DNA from: an uncultured bacterium
GTDB taxonomy: Bacteria > Calescibacteriota > Calescibacteriia > Calescibacteriales > Calescibacteriaceae
Reading direction: 5' to 3'
Length of the DNA: 64,000 nt
Assembly (NCBI GenBank): GCA_938036315.1
Contig: CALHPK010000009.1
Coordinates: forward strand, 62,001-126,000
The position numbers were made by a program, and so were the translations under genes. The notes beneath the pieces were generated by a model. It was not told the DNA's origin and ran no database searches. It worked only from the letters and a program-made list of their open reading frames with translations. Below are positions 17,828 to 26,338 of the stretch, one piece after another. Each line of letters starts with the position of its first letter. Position 1 is the first letter of the stretch.

Positions 17828-19008
17828 TCAACTTGGAATTGAAGCATCTTCCTATTTTGGACTTTTGGCTTGATAGCCAGACCTTGTTTTTTCAGCTCAT
17901 CTTGTAGGGCAAACAGAAGCTCATCAGATTGCCCCTTATACCAAATGCGGAATGTCATAAGTTTCGAAGTTACAGTCTCTCTTTTATATTCAGAAGATAT
18001 GGCTTTTATAGAATCAGATAACTTTTTCTGCCGTTCCAGATCTCCAAAATTGCCGTAGATAAAGACAAGGAACTGTTTTCCTTTTTTAAGGTCAGATTTC
18101 CAGTAGTCCATTATCTGAGTTATAACTTTGTCAACAGCATCTCTTACCGCCTCAGATATAGTAACCCTGTCTTTCCCAGGACCAGCTACCAACTCTTTCG
18201 AAAAACCAGTGGAAGAACCTATAAGTCTACCCGTTGTAGTTTCGTATGCCTTAAGAGAAACTGCAGATTTCACTGTTTTATCTGACCCTACTCTCCCCTC
18301 CTCAAACTTGCCCTCTACAGTAATGTAGATATCACCTCCTATTGAGAGAGCAATCTTTGCTGCTGGATCCTGAGGTAAACCCTCAACCATTTCTATCTGC
18401 TCCGCCATTTTATACAACTGTTCAACTGTGTCAGGATTCAGAACTTCAAATTTTCTTGTAGTGAAATAAGAGTTCGCCTCGCTAATGGCAAAATCAATCC
18501 AAGCCTGTCCTTTTGCTGTCTCATGCGGTATGACAACTATTGATGGGTTTTCAAGAGCCTCTATTACTTCTTCCCTTTTTTGGATATATCCAGCAGAAGA
18601 GAGAAAATCTTCAAGGAGCTTCTTTCTCACCACAGCATTAGCTTCCACTCTGTACTTTCCCTGCGGAGTTCTAGTTGCTCTGGGAGTTCCTTGCAGAGTC
18701 ACATATCTATCCATATCTTTGTAGATAGCTTCTTTGTTTGCCTCAACCTTTAGTTTTTCCTGTTCAGTTTGAGCAAGATTTTGTATAACTATCCACATAG
18801 CATTTAGCTTTGCCTCAACTATTGCTCCGTCGTTATTTTCCCATTCTCCAACTGCTCTTACAAGAACAGTTTCAGGATCTAAGGAAGATATTATCTGCGC
18901 ATTGTATGTCACTGGGTACTGAGGGAGTTTTTTTGCACAGGAGAAGAACAAGCCGACCGCAAACAATAAAGCTAATACACCCATGCCTATTAATCTTTCT
19001 AACTTCAT
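17824..19008 (-). CDS. Lipoprotein of unknown function (possibly LPP20/FlgT-like fold)
   Basis: Starting at the ATG with a strong site (AAGGAGGT, 7-nt spacer), the protein has 394 residues: a signal peptide ending in LFFSC (lipobox), so it is membrane-anchored and periplasmic. Residues about 50-135 (VRAVGEWENNDGAIVEAKLNA, GKYRVEANAVVRKKLLEDFL) resemble the repetitive N-terminal module of LPP20/FlgT-type proteins. A middle region (IVVIPHETAKGQAWIDFA) recalls the nucleotide-free TolB/FlgT-M fold. The C-terminal 85 residues (FLVFIYGNFGDLERQKKLSDSI) are separate. I cannot name the function. It is coupled to gspN, suggesting a secretion-related role. Confidence 0.65.
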   Translation of the reverse strand: MKLERLIGMGVLALLFAVGLFFSCAKKLPQYPVTYNAQIISSLDPETVLVRAVGEWENNDGAIVEAKLNAMWIVIQNLAQTEQEKLKVEANKEAIYKDMDRYVTLQGTPRATRTPQGKYRVEANAVVRKKLLEDFLSSAGYIQKREEVIEALENPSIVVIPHETAKGQAWIDFAISEANSYFTTRKFEVLNPDTVEQLYKMAEQIEMVEGLPQDPAAKIALSIGGDIYITVEGKFEEGRVGSDKTVKSAVSLKAYETTTGRLIGSSTGFSKELVAGPGKDRVTISEAVRDAVDKVITQIMDYWKSDLKKGKQFLVFIYGNFGDLERQKKLSDSIKAISSEYKRETVTSKLMTFRIWYKGQSDELLFALQDELKKQGLAIKPKVQNRKMLQFQVE

Positions 19009-19015
19009 AACTTTT

Positions 19016-19023
19016 ACCTCCTT
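19016..19023 (-). promoter_or_regulatory. Strong Shine-Dalgarno site fixing the lipoprotein start at 19008
   Basis: The minus strand reads AAGGAGGT with 7 nt to the ATG at 19008. This excludes the longer in-frame extension (start at 19044), whose first residues would put a non-signal peptide ahead of the lipoprotein signal. Confidence 0.75.
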
Positions 19024-19163
19024 TACACAGAACAAAAATCTCAATCTACATATTAATTAAATTAGCTGAAAATTTTGCAGATTTTTCGATTTTTTGACTG
19101 TCAAGATTTCAAATCAAAATTTCAAAGATTCTCAGAAAAAATGTCAGCTGATACGAATAATAC

Positions 19164-20126
19164 TCAATTTACAGCCATCAGAAGATCTACTGCCCTGAAA
19201 AGAATCACTGCAGTAGCAAGCCCTATCCAAGGAATGGCAAACCAAAAAAATGCAATATACCTTATATAAATATTTTCTTTTAACTTTCCCCTTGCTGCAG
19301 AGATTCCTATCATACCTGCTGTCATCGTTTCATTTATAGAGATAGGTATACCAAAAAACGAAGCAATGAGAATTATAGTTGCCTCCATAGATAGTAAGTA
19401 TATTGCTCTGAGTAGTCCGAGCTCAACTATCTTCGTTCCTGCTTTTTTTGCTATTGAAGGTCCAAAAAGCTGTGAACCAATGAACATAAATAACGCCCCA
19501 AGAAGCACCGATCTATCCAGAGGATATCCTCGAGCATATAGAAAAGCCACCGAATTTCCAAGGTTGTTAGCTCCTGCTGAGAAACCGAAATAAGCTCCAG
19601 CAACAACTATCAAAAATCTAAATAGCATTCTCAGGAACCTTATATCCCATTTCGCCGCAAAGTTTAGAATGCGAAAATAAAGGAATTTTTCAAAAATATA
19701 ACCTAAGATAAAAGCAATTGCCGGAGTAGCGATCCACCAACATACCACAACTATAAACTTAGTAAAGTAGAGGTGATCCGTAGCAATCCCTATCCCAACA
19801 ATAGATAATGAAACGATATGTGTAGTAGCTATTGGGACTTTTAGAATGTTTGCAAGGAGAATATAAACTATAGAATTTATGTAGAATGTCAAAGTAGCTC
19901 CATTCTGAGAAAGTATGAATGACGGGGCTAGTTTCTCTCCAAGTGTCACAAGCACATTCTTCCCCAGAAAGAAAGCCCCTAAGAATATCGCAACCCCTGA
20001 AATGAGACATAACTGCCTTGGACTCAGGGTTCTTGCTGAGTACGGAGCGGCCATAACCGTACCCCCATTTGATCCCCCAATAGTGACGGCAAGAGAAAAT
20101 GCAAGAATTCCAAATAGTAAATCCAT
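19164..20126 (-). CDS. PiT-family inorganic phosphate (or sulfate) permease
   Basis: This 320-residue integral membrane protein has about 9-10 hydrophobic segments and the two inverted PHO4 signatures: GGSNGGTVMAAPYSARTLSPRQ in the first half and GFSAGANNLGNSVAFLYARG in the second. Canonical copies read GANDxANA; the first copy here, GSNGGTVM, has lost the Asp. PiT carriers use proton or sodium gradients to import phosphate; some relatives carry sulfate. A TusA-like sulfur gene is divergently oriented 97 nt away, so sulfate is worth considering. It is shorter than the 400-500 residues of many PiT proteins because the central cytoplasmic loop is small. Confidence 0.82.
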   Translation of the reverse strand: MDLLFGILAFSLAVTIGGSNGGTVMAAPYSARTLSPRQLCLISGVAIFLGAFFLGKNVLVTLGEKLAPSFILSQNGATLTFYINSIVYILLANILKVPIATTHIVSLSIVGIGIATDHLYFTKFIVVVCWWIATPAIAFILGYIFEKFLYFRILNFAAKWDIRFLRMLFRFLIVVAGAYFGFSAGANNLGNSVAFLYARGYPLDRSVLLGALFMFIGSQLFGPSIAKKAGTKIVELGLLRAIYLLSMEATIILIASFFGIPISINETMTAGMIGISAARGKLKENIYIRYIAFFWFAIPWIGLATAVILFRAVDLLMAVN

Positions 20127-20222
20127 AATATTTAAATCAAATAATGTACCAGAACTTACACTATTGCTAAAACAGTAAAATCGAAAAAGTTAAACTCTTG
20201 TTCTCCAACCTAAATTTAATTT

Positions 20223-20450
20223 ATGGTTGATTATGAAATCGACCTGAGAGGCACTGAATGTCCTATGAATGTAATTATTGCTAAAGTCAAGATGAAGGAA
20301 GTCCATACTGGTAAAATGGTTAGGATAATTGTTGATTTCCCCGCTGCGTACGATGATGTCCCTCAAGCACTAAAAAACGAGGGATATAAAATTATATCTA
20401 TGAAAAAGCTCAACGAAAAGGATATGGAAATCATAGTCCAAAAAACATAA
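20223..20450 (+). CDS. TusA/SirA-family sulfur-carrier protein
   Basis: This 75-residue protein has the TusA fold pattern and conserved CP motif (IDLRGTECPMNVIIAKVKM), with the sulfur-carrying cysteine at residue 15. It continues with the expected strand VRIIVDFPAAYDDVPQALKNEGY. TusA proteins relay persulfide sulfur from cysteine desulfurases for tRNA thiolation, molybdenum cofactor or dissimilatory sulfur metabolism. Without neighbours such as DsrE or rhodanese the pathway cannot be chosen. Asn replaces the Pro common after CP-x in the CPxP motif. The gene stands alone, followed by about 500 nt of non-coding DNA. Confidence 0.85.
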   Translation: MVDYEIDLRGTECPMNVIIAKVKMKEVHTGKMVRIIVDFPAAYDDVPQALKNEGYKIISMKKLNEKDMEIIVQKT

Positions 20451-20947
20451 GTGATGATAAAGTGCTTCATCCAAAAAAGAGATGATAAAGTGTTTCATCT
20501 GAGAAACGTAACTGAATAAACTGAAACTATTTGAAAGATCCTACCTTTAGTTTTGCTCATATCTTGTATTCGTTTTCTGGCTATTGAACATATCCTTTTG
20601 TTTCAACAAAGTCAGATCTTTACTGATTTTATTTCCAAGTTGCGCAATTGAGTATATTTGTGCTCACAAATTATCAAATAATTTTCTTCACAGAAGATGT
20701 AGTTCAGAAACTTTACCACCAGATAGTCACCACCTGCCCCATATCATCAGAAATCTGATATAACTAAAAAGTATCTTATCTTTAGCAGTAATTTTAGGGT
20801 CTCTTATGCTAAATTCCTTGCTAGGAACGAATTGTGAGAATCCGAAAGTTTGAAGAATATGATAGAATGCAATCATTGTAAAATTCTGCTTATTTGATTA
20901 TCTTATGATAAAATAAAAATGTTCTAAAATCTTTAATTTGTAAAGAT
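20451..20947. other. Non-coding stretch between tusA-like and methyltransferase-like genes
   Basis: These 497 nt hold no credible gene; short ATG frames inside (such as one of 15 codons near 20808) have no ribosome-binding site. The first 50 nt contain the imperfect 19-bp direct repeat described separately. No tRNA fold, T-run terminator or riboswitch-like structure is evident. The last part must contain the promoter of the downstream gene, but I see no clear consensus boxes. Confidence 0.6.
20453..20499. repeat. Two copies of GATGATAAAGTGYTTCATC
   Basis: The 19-mer GATGATAAAGTGCTTCATC (20453-20471) recurs with one C-to-T change at 20481-20499, a 28-bp period. Each copy has GATGA and TCATC arms around a 9-base centre, so each could fold into a small hairpin or bind a dimer. 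They sit directly after the TusA-like stop codon. Confidence 0.5.
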
Positions 20948-22087
20948 ATGCTTGAGATAAGAATGACGAAAGTTATCGATTTTATTGAAAAGGAGATCGA
21001 GAAAGGTAACGTAGTTGGGAGAATTGCAGATAAGATATTTCCACTACTGTTTGTCACCTTAAAAAGCAAGAATCCATCCGATCTGAAAAAAAATATAGCA
21101 CTGTATCTTCTGACAAGGAGAATACTTGATACTGGAGCTGGCATAACAGCAATAGCTTCATTGGGGACACTTTCAGAGATAGGAATCACAAAAAAGCTAT
21201 ATAACTGGCAGAGCACAGAAAATCTTGCGCAGGAATTCTACATAGATAGAGAAAGGCTAGAAACACTTCTTGACTTTCTGGTAAAGGATGGCATTCTTGA
21301 AACCGAAACCAGAAACGGGATAAGATTTTACAGAATCGGAGATGATTTCAAAAGATTCCTAAAAAATGGGGAAGGAACTATTGCACTACTGTGGTCACAG
21401 TTAAAAGCTCTCTCAGAACTCCCCAGAATACTTAAAACTAAAAAACCATCACAAACTCTTGATATATACAATCTCGAAGGAGACTATAAGTCCCTACTTT
21501 TAGGAGTCAATGAATTTTTATACAGAGCTACACAGGAGCTTATGAGAAAATACGAATTCAAAAATCTAAAAAGAGTTATGATCGGTTCTATGGGAGTGTC
21601 TTTTGCGAAAAATATTCAGAAAAGATTTCCTGATGTTGAAATACATATAGGATGCTACCCACATCTGATAAGAGAAGTTCCAAAACTTATAGAAAAATAC
21701 AAACTTACTAACGTGAAAAGTATAAAAGAGCATAAAGGTAGCCCTTCGGAAGATAAGTGGGGTGATGAAGAAAAGAAATATGATCTTGTATTTTTGACTA
21801 AGAAGCTAACATTGAGGAATCTCAGCGAGTTTGGCAATGAATTTCTGAGAAAATCACATAGTGTTCTAGCAAAGGGTGGATATGCTGTTATATGGGAAGC
21901 TATTGTCGATGACTCCGGAACAAAAGGTCCTTTGCTGGAATCGGTTTTAGATATACTCGTGAGCTACTCTGGGAAGAGATGGAAAGAATCTGATTTGAGA
22001 AAACATATCCTTTCATTCGGTTTTGAAAAATTCGAAGTTGTAAGGTGTTTAGGTGGTAGGACAACCTTCGGAATAGCTGTAAAGTAA
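20948..22087 (+). CDS. Acetylserotonin-O-methyltransferase-like protein with degenerate SAM site
   Basis: The 379-residue protein has the architecture of plant/bacterial O-methyltransferases: a helical dimerisation and winged-helix part (about 75-150, with LAQEFYIDRERLETLLDFLVKDGILE) and a Rossmann-like C-terminal half. The glycine-rich motif I, normally D-x-G-G-G-x-G, reads IGSMGVSFAKN, and the acidic residue after the second strand is replaced in HIGCYPHLI. Later elements (YDLVFLTKKLT, LAKGGYAVIWEAIVDD) keep the fold. It may have lost SAM binding or use another ligand. There is an additional N-terminal helical stretch of about 60 residues. It is convergent with the lipase gene (26-nt gap). 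Confidence 0.65.
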   Translation: MLEIRMTKVIDFIEKEIEKGNVVGRIADKIFPLLFVTLKSKNPSDLKKNIALYLLTRRILDTGAGITAIASLGTLSEIGITKKLYNWQSTENLAQEFYIDRERLETLLDFLVKDGILETETRNGIRFYRIGDDFKRFLKNGEGTIALLWSQLKALSELPRILKTKKPSQTLDIYNLEGDYKSLLLGVNEFLYRATQELMRKYEFKNLKRVMIGSMGVSFAKNIQKRFPDVEIHIGCYPHLIREVPKLIEKYKLTNVKSIKEHKGSPSEDKWGDEEKKYDLVFLTKKLTLRNLSEFGNEFLRKSHSVLAKGGYAVIWEAIVDDSGTKGPLLESVLDILVSYSGKRWKESDLRKHILSFGFEKFEVVRCLGGRTTFGIAVK

Positions 22088-22113
22088 GTTCCCGGAATAG
22101 CTATTCTGAATAG

Positions 22114-22965
22114 CTATGAAGTAGACTGAGGATTCTCTGTTACAGCATCTGTTTTAGATGAACTATAAAATTCAATCTTCTCTATATACTCAGATATCTT
22201 ATTTGCTACTTCCTTTGAGAATAAAATACTAAAATGCCCATAATTATCGTAAACCACACAATTTGAATGTGGAGCCAAGCTCCTCAGATCAGTAATAAAT
22301 TGGTCAAACTTAGCTCCAACATACATCGAAATTTCTTCTCTATCCATCTTTCCAAGTTTTTCGAGAAGCGCTGAATTGGGCCTCACTTCTCGCATAGCAA
22401 CACCCGGAAAAAAATAAGCTATTTTAGTCCCTCTGTGAGGAGATGATATGCAGACAAAACTTTTGACTTTCAAATTAAACTGCTCTTGATTCATGGCTAT
22501 GTACTTTGCTACAATCCCTCCTACAGAGAAACCAACAAGTACAATTTGATCTACTCCAAGGATTTCTGTAAACTGTCTTATATTTTTCACAATTTGAAGA
22601 GAAATATCCTCCACTCCACCTCCAAACGGGAATGAATCAAGAATAAAGATGTTTTCAAATTTTCTGTTTCTGAGCCTCCAAAAAATCGGATATAAAGATG
22701 CTTTAGTCATGAAGTAGCCCGGGATGAGAAAAACGGGGATCTTACTTCCTCCTTTTTGTCTTGGGACAAGGCTCTCAAGTCCCAAAAATCCGAATGGCCA
22801 TGAGAAAAAAATATAAAGAAGTGCTAAAAACTCCTTGATATAAATATTAAGAAAGCTCCACCATCTTATCTTCTCCTCGTTTGAAAGTTTCTCATAGACA
22901 AGGATAAAAAATGATAGTGTATGGAAAACAAACAGAATAAATAATATTATTTTGAAAAGGTTCAT
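22114..22965 (-). CDS. Alpha/beta-hydrolase, lipase-like, membrane-anchored
   Basis: The 283-residue protein begins with a hydrophobic helix (FKIILFILFVFHTLSFFILVY) and a second hydrophobic stretch near 45-62, then an alpha/beta-hydrolase fold: PVFLIPGYFMTK (oxyanion HG-like GY), nucleophile elbow G-F-S-V-G-G, SSPHRGTKIAYFFPG as in triacylglycerol lipases and PGAP1-type esterases, and a late YDNYGHFSILFS with the probable catalytic His. The substrate is unknown; a membrane lipid esterase is plausible. It lies 13 nt after the TolQ-like gene, so the two form an operon. Confidence 0.82.
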   Translation of the reverse strand: MNLFKIILFILFVFHTLSFFILVYEKLSNEEKIRWWSFLNIYIKEFLALLYIFFSWPFGFLGLESLVPRQKGGSKIPVFLIPGYFMTKASLYPIFWRLRNRKFENIFILDSFPFGGGVEDISLQIVKNIRQFTEILGVDQIVLVGFSVGGIVAKYIAMNQEQFNLKVKSFVCISSPHRGTKIAYFFPGVAMREVRPNSALLEKLGKMDREEISMYVGAKFDQFITDLRSLAPHSNCVVYDNYGHFSILFSKEVANKISEYIEKIEFYSSSKTDAVTENPQSTS

Positions 22966-22978
22966 TTAAATTCATCTT

Positions 22979-23875
22979 TTATTTGGTCTTACCTTTAGTG
23001 CTTTCTGCGGAAACCATAAGAGAAACCCAATTAACAGCTCGGACTGAATACTCTTCTATATCTGATATGAGTCCGTTTGCTCTTGATGAAACTATAGCAA
23101 AAAGGACAACACCTAAAATTGCGGTTATAAGTCCGAACGCTGTAGAATGCATAACGATAGCGATAGATTTTGAAAGATATATTTGTCTCTGGGCTGGATC
23201 GAGTGCCCCGACACCGCCGAACGCTTCAATAAGTCCTATAACTGCTCCAAGAAGTCCCAGAAGAACAGCGGTGTTTGCAAAGATATGAATGAGCGGTATT
23301 CTTGCCTGTATTTTTGATGTGAACTTCAGATACTCCTCTTCTGCCACTGAATTCACAAGTTCCTTAAGCTTTTCCTCACTTATGCTGGATGTATTGGTTT
23401 CTTTTATAACTTTAAGAGCAGAGTAAAGGATGCTACCAAGAGGGAACTTAGATAAACTTTCAGCAACCTCCAGAGCTCTTTGCAACCCACCTTCCTCAAA
23501 TGCATCCTTAACTTTTAAGAATATTTCCCTTGGCTTCCTGCCATATGTCACATATACAGCAATAAACCTTTCTATAGATAATCCTATGATAACAAGGAGC
23601 ATAAGCAATATAAAGTGCATCGGCCAATCACCAACTACATAAGCTTCGATGAGTTTCCCAATAATCCCTTTTTCCTCTTTTGCCTTGGCTTCCTCTCCCT
23701 CGCCTGCCCCCGCTTGCTCAACCGTTCCTGCCTCTGGGGTAGCTTGCTCAGGTGCAGGTTGAGTAGCTTCCTGAGCATAAGCAACTTTGTAAACTTTAGT
23801 AAAAAAGTAAAAGTACGAACCTGCCGACATAAAGACTACCAAAGACAAAATCAATGTCCTTTTCAAACCATGCAT
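22979..23875 (-). CDS. MotA/TolQ/ExbB proton-channel family protein
   Basis: The 298-residue protein has an N-terminal membrane segment or signal anchor, a Pro/Ala/Glu-rich periplasmic linker (about 30-62), then the TolQ/ExbB core: one helix (FILLMLLVIIGLSIERFIAV), a cytoplasmic helical loop, and two helices (FANTAVLLGLLGAVIGLIEAFGG, IAIVMHSTAFGLITAILGVVLFAIV) carrying the conserved Thr/Gly of the proton path. The start is set by GGAGGTGG, 7 nt upstream of the ATG. TolQ and ExbB act with TolR/ExbD; no such gene is adjacent. It sits between a lipoprotein gene and a lipase gene on the same strand. Confidence 0.88.
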   Translation of the reverse strand: MHGLKRTLILSLVVFMSAGSYFYFFTKVYKVAYAQEATQPAPEQATPEAGTVEQAGAGEGEEAKAKEEKGIIGKLIEAYVVGDWPMHFILLMLLVIIGLSIERFIAVYVTYGRKPREIFLKVKDAFEEGGLQRALEVAESLSKFPLGSILYSALKVIKETNTSSISEEKLKELVNSVAEEEYLKFTSKIQARIPLIHIFANTAVLLGLLGAVIGLIEAFGGVGALDPAQRQIYLSKSIAIVMHSTAFGLITAILGVVLFAIVSSRANGLISDIEEYSVRAVNWVSLMVSAESTKGKTK

Positions 23876-23882
23876 CACCCAA

Positions 23883-23890
23883 CCACCTCC
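23883..23890 (-). promoter_or_regulatory. Shine-Dalgarno site fixing the TolQ-like start at 23875
   Basis: The minus strand reads GGAGGTGG, 7 nt before the ATG at 23875. It argues against the 15-residue longer frame beginning at 23920. Confidence 0.7.
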
Positions 23891-24092
23891 ATCAAACCAT
23901 AAAATAACATGATAAAACAAAAATAAAATAAAAAAGGTTAGTCCAACATTTACTTCTTATATTTCTTAGAATTCTATTTCAGAAATACAAAAAAAGCAAA
24001 AACATTACTGAGAAAACCCCCCTTTTGCCTCTCCTTCACCATTGTAATAACTTTGAGCTACATCGCAAAAATAAAATTGTTAAGCATTATCA

Positions 24093-24851
24093 TCAGAAAT
24101 TTATAACTAATCCCAAACTCACCGTACCTTCAGATGGCACAAATCTATCTTTAAGTTCTAACTTCACATCTGCAGGCTCTGCACCAGACTGTGGATGAAA
24201 CTCCTTTAGGATAGGTACTAAAAATAACACCCCAAAATTGATAGCTACCACCCTACTCCCTAACTGGATACCCCCGTATATTGACGGCAGAATTAACTGG
24301 AATGGATCAGAGTATGTTTCTTCAAATTCTTGATATAACTCAGTAGTTTTATCCTTTTCCCACCTTACTTTAGCATAGGGAATAAAAATTAGTTGGGTTC
24401 CAGCATATAGCTCAATAACAATCCCAAGAGAGTCTGCATAAAGAGAAAACTGTAGGTCCGGGAAAAATTCTACTCCTGAAAGAGATGGTGAAGATATAAG
24501 TCTCTCACCTTTGAACCCTATAAAGTTCAAAAAGACCGAAGGTATAAAGCTCAAAGAAATTAACTTTGTATCTAACAGAGAGAAAATTTTCCCAACCCCC
24601 ATTCCAACCCTAAGATCCCCCTCCCAGGGAGCTCCGGATATATTAGGAGTGAGTAAAAAATGTTCACGTAAATTGATCGAGCTTGAAAAGTAAAGTCCAG
24701 ATAAACTTAGCCCGCCATTGGCTCTGAGATTCTTTTCATCTTTTACGTAGTAACCCACTGGAACTGGAGGAAAATAGTTCGGCCTTGCACACCCACCCGT
24801 TATGCACAGCATAAAAATAGCTGGACAAATGCTTAAGTTTCTGCCAAACAT
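24093..24851 (-). CDS. Lipoprotein with beta-rich body, unknown function
   Basis: The 252-residue product has a signal peptide with lipobox (CITGGC-A), so it is probably lipidated and periplasmic or outer-membrane. The body has alternating strand patterns with aromatic ends (GGLSLSGLYFSSSINL, LRVGMGVGKIF, LQFSLYADSLGIVIELYAG, FVPSEGTVSLGLVINF). The last residue is Phe after NF, the kind of C-terminal strand seen in outer-membrane barrels. It could be a small barrel that is also lipidated, or a lipocalin-like protein. The ATG at 24851 is preferred to a TTG three codons upstream. It is upstream of the TolQ-like gene by 217 nt on the same strand. Confidence 0.6.
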   Translation of the reverse strand: MFGRNLSICPAIFMLCITGGCARPNYFPPVPVGYYVKDEKNLRANGGLSLSGLYFSSSINLREHFLLTPNISGAPWEGDLRVGMGVGKIFSLLDTKLISLSFIPSVFLNFIGFKGERLISSPSLSGVEFFPDLQFSLYADSLGIVIELYAGTQLIFIPYAKVRWEKDKTTELYQEFEETYSDPFQLILPSIYGGIQLGSRVVAINFGVLFLVPILKEFHPQSGAEPADVKLELKDRFVPSEGTVSLGLVINF

Positions 24852-24997
24852 TGTACACAATTTACATCCTAAATCTCAAATTCAATCAATATTTTAGACT
24901 TTTTTTAAATTTTATTTCTAAGATTTGCTGCTAACAAGAAAATTTAGGGTGTCAGTATCTATCAAGTTAGAATGTTGGAGATTATCTATTGTGGACT

Positions 24998-25057
24998 AAA
25001 TCTCATCTGCTAGAGTGTTAGAATTTAAATTTTAGCCCTTAAGCGATTATGAGATTT
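24998..25057. promoter_or_regulatory. Inverted repeat in thiolase leader
   Basis: AAATCTCAT (24998-25006) is matched by ATGAGATTT (25049-25057), giving a 9-bp inverted repeat across 42 nt upstream of the thiolase gene. It could form a leader stem or be a pair of operator half sites. The arm contains the octamer AAATCTCA that recurs in other gaps. Confidence 0.35.
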
Positions 25058-25121
25058 CAGTCTTTTCTTATTTTTTAAATCAAAAATTTAATTTTAAAGT
25101 GGAAAAAGGAGGTAAATATTT

Positions 25122-26336
25122 ATGAAAACAGAAGCAGTAATCGTTGATGCAATAAGGACACCTATAGGTAGATCGAGTTGGAAAGGGCTTGAAAAGTGTG
25201 GACCAATGGGGCACTTGAGTGCAATTGAACTTGCTTCTTTACCTGTGAAGAAAATAATAGAAAGAACAAAAGTTGATACAAGAGAGGTAGAAGATGTTGT
25301 GTGGGGATGCCTGAGCCAAATAGGTGAACAGGGCTTCAACCTTGGAAGAACATTACTTTACCAAGCAGGTTTTCACGATGAGGCAGTAGGTTGTACAATC
25401 AACAGATATTGTGGTTCAGGTCTTCAGGCAATAAACTTCGCAGCGCAAGAGATAATGGCTGGAGAATGTGATTTAGTAATAGCTGGAGGATCGGAATCGA
25501 TGTCTAGATATCCTATGGGCTCAGATGCGCAGTTGGCTGCAAGAGCTGGCGCTCCTCTGGTTATACCAGAAACAGTTCAGCAAAAAGGGCTAGTGCCTAT
25601 GGGAGTCGCCGCAGATATGATAGCTCAAAAATACAAAATAACAAGAGAAGAAATAGAAATATTTGGATACAACTCCCAAAAAAGAGCAGTACTTGCTTGG
25701 AGAGCAGGAGTATATAACTCACAAATATTCCCAGTCGAAGCAGTAAAAGATGGACAGAAGTTCACCATAACCCGTGATGAAGGTGTAAGAGATAAAGCAG
25801 TTGATGATCCAGAGGGTTTCATCAAGGATATGCAAAACCTCCCCTACTCATTCACTACCGATGGACCTCATACCCCAGCAACATCGTCCCAGATATCTGA
25901 TGCTGCTTGCGCAGTTATGATCACAACACCAGAAAAAGCAGAAAAACTCGGATTGAAACCCAGAGCGAGATTTGTTTCCTTTGGACTCGCAGGCTCAGAT
26001 CCAGTCCTTATGCTTACCGGAATTGCTGACTCAATTAAAAATGCTCTAAAGAAAGCAAATCTAAAAATAGATGATATGGATATTATAGAAATCAATGAAG
26101 CATTTGCATCTCCTGTTATATATGCTGCAAGAGTATTGGGAATAGATTGGAAAACAGATATGAGACTCAATCCTAACGGTGGAGCAATAGCTCATGGACA
26201 TCCAATAGGCGCAACCGGAGCAATTCTCTTTACAAAAGCTTTATATGAACTTGAAAGACTCAAAAAACGCTATGCTGTAATATCTTTGTGCATGGGCGGA
26301 GGGATGGGAATTGCAACAATCATTGAAAGAATTTAA
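25122..26336 (+). CDS. Thiolase family protein (acetyl-CoA C-acyltransferase)
   Basis: Thiolases join or cleave acyl-CoA and acetyl-CoA. This 404-residue protein has all three active-site blocks: nucleophilic cysteine C97 in NRYCGSGLQAINFAAQEIMAG, the histidine loop NPNGGAIAHGHPIGATGA, and the second cysteine in LCMGGGMGIA. VDAIRTPIGR is the standard N-terminus. Sequence cannot separate biosynthetic acetoacetyl-CoA thiolase from the FadA beta-oxidation type; the NRYCGSG variant and lack of a fadB neighbour leave it open. A strong AAGGAGGT lies 8 nt before the ATG. It is followed 2 nt later by pyrE, an operon without obvious metabolic logic. Confidence 0.93.
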   Translation: MKTEAVIVDAIRTPIGRSSWKGLEKCGPMGHLSAIELASLPVKKIIERTKVDTREVEDVVWGCLSQIGEQGFNLGRTLLYQAGFHDEAVGCTINRYCGSGLQAINFAAQEIMAGECDLVIAGGSESMSRYPMGSDAQLAARAGAPLVIPETVQQKGLVPMGVAADMIAQKYKITREEIEIFGYNSQKRAVLAWRAGVYNSQIFPVEAVKDGQKFTITRDEGVRDKAVDDPEGFIKDMQNLPYSFTTDGPHTPATSSQISDAACAVMITTPEKAEKLGLKPRARFVSFGLAGSDPVLMLTGIADSIKNALKKANLKIDDMDIIEINEAFASPVIYAARVLGIDWKTDMRLNPNGGAIAHGHPIGATGAILFTKALYELERLKKRYAVISLCMGGGMGIATIIERI

Positions 26337-26338
26337 TA

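Noticed and set aside
20808-20855. Fifteen-codon frame in the 20.5-20.9 kb gap
   Set aside because: No Shine-Dalgarno site, no promoter and no recognisable motif.
20451-20947. Small RNA or tRNA gene in the large gap
   Set aside because: No cloverleaf, no conserved T-arm sequence and no terminator hairpin could be found by eye.
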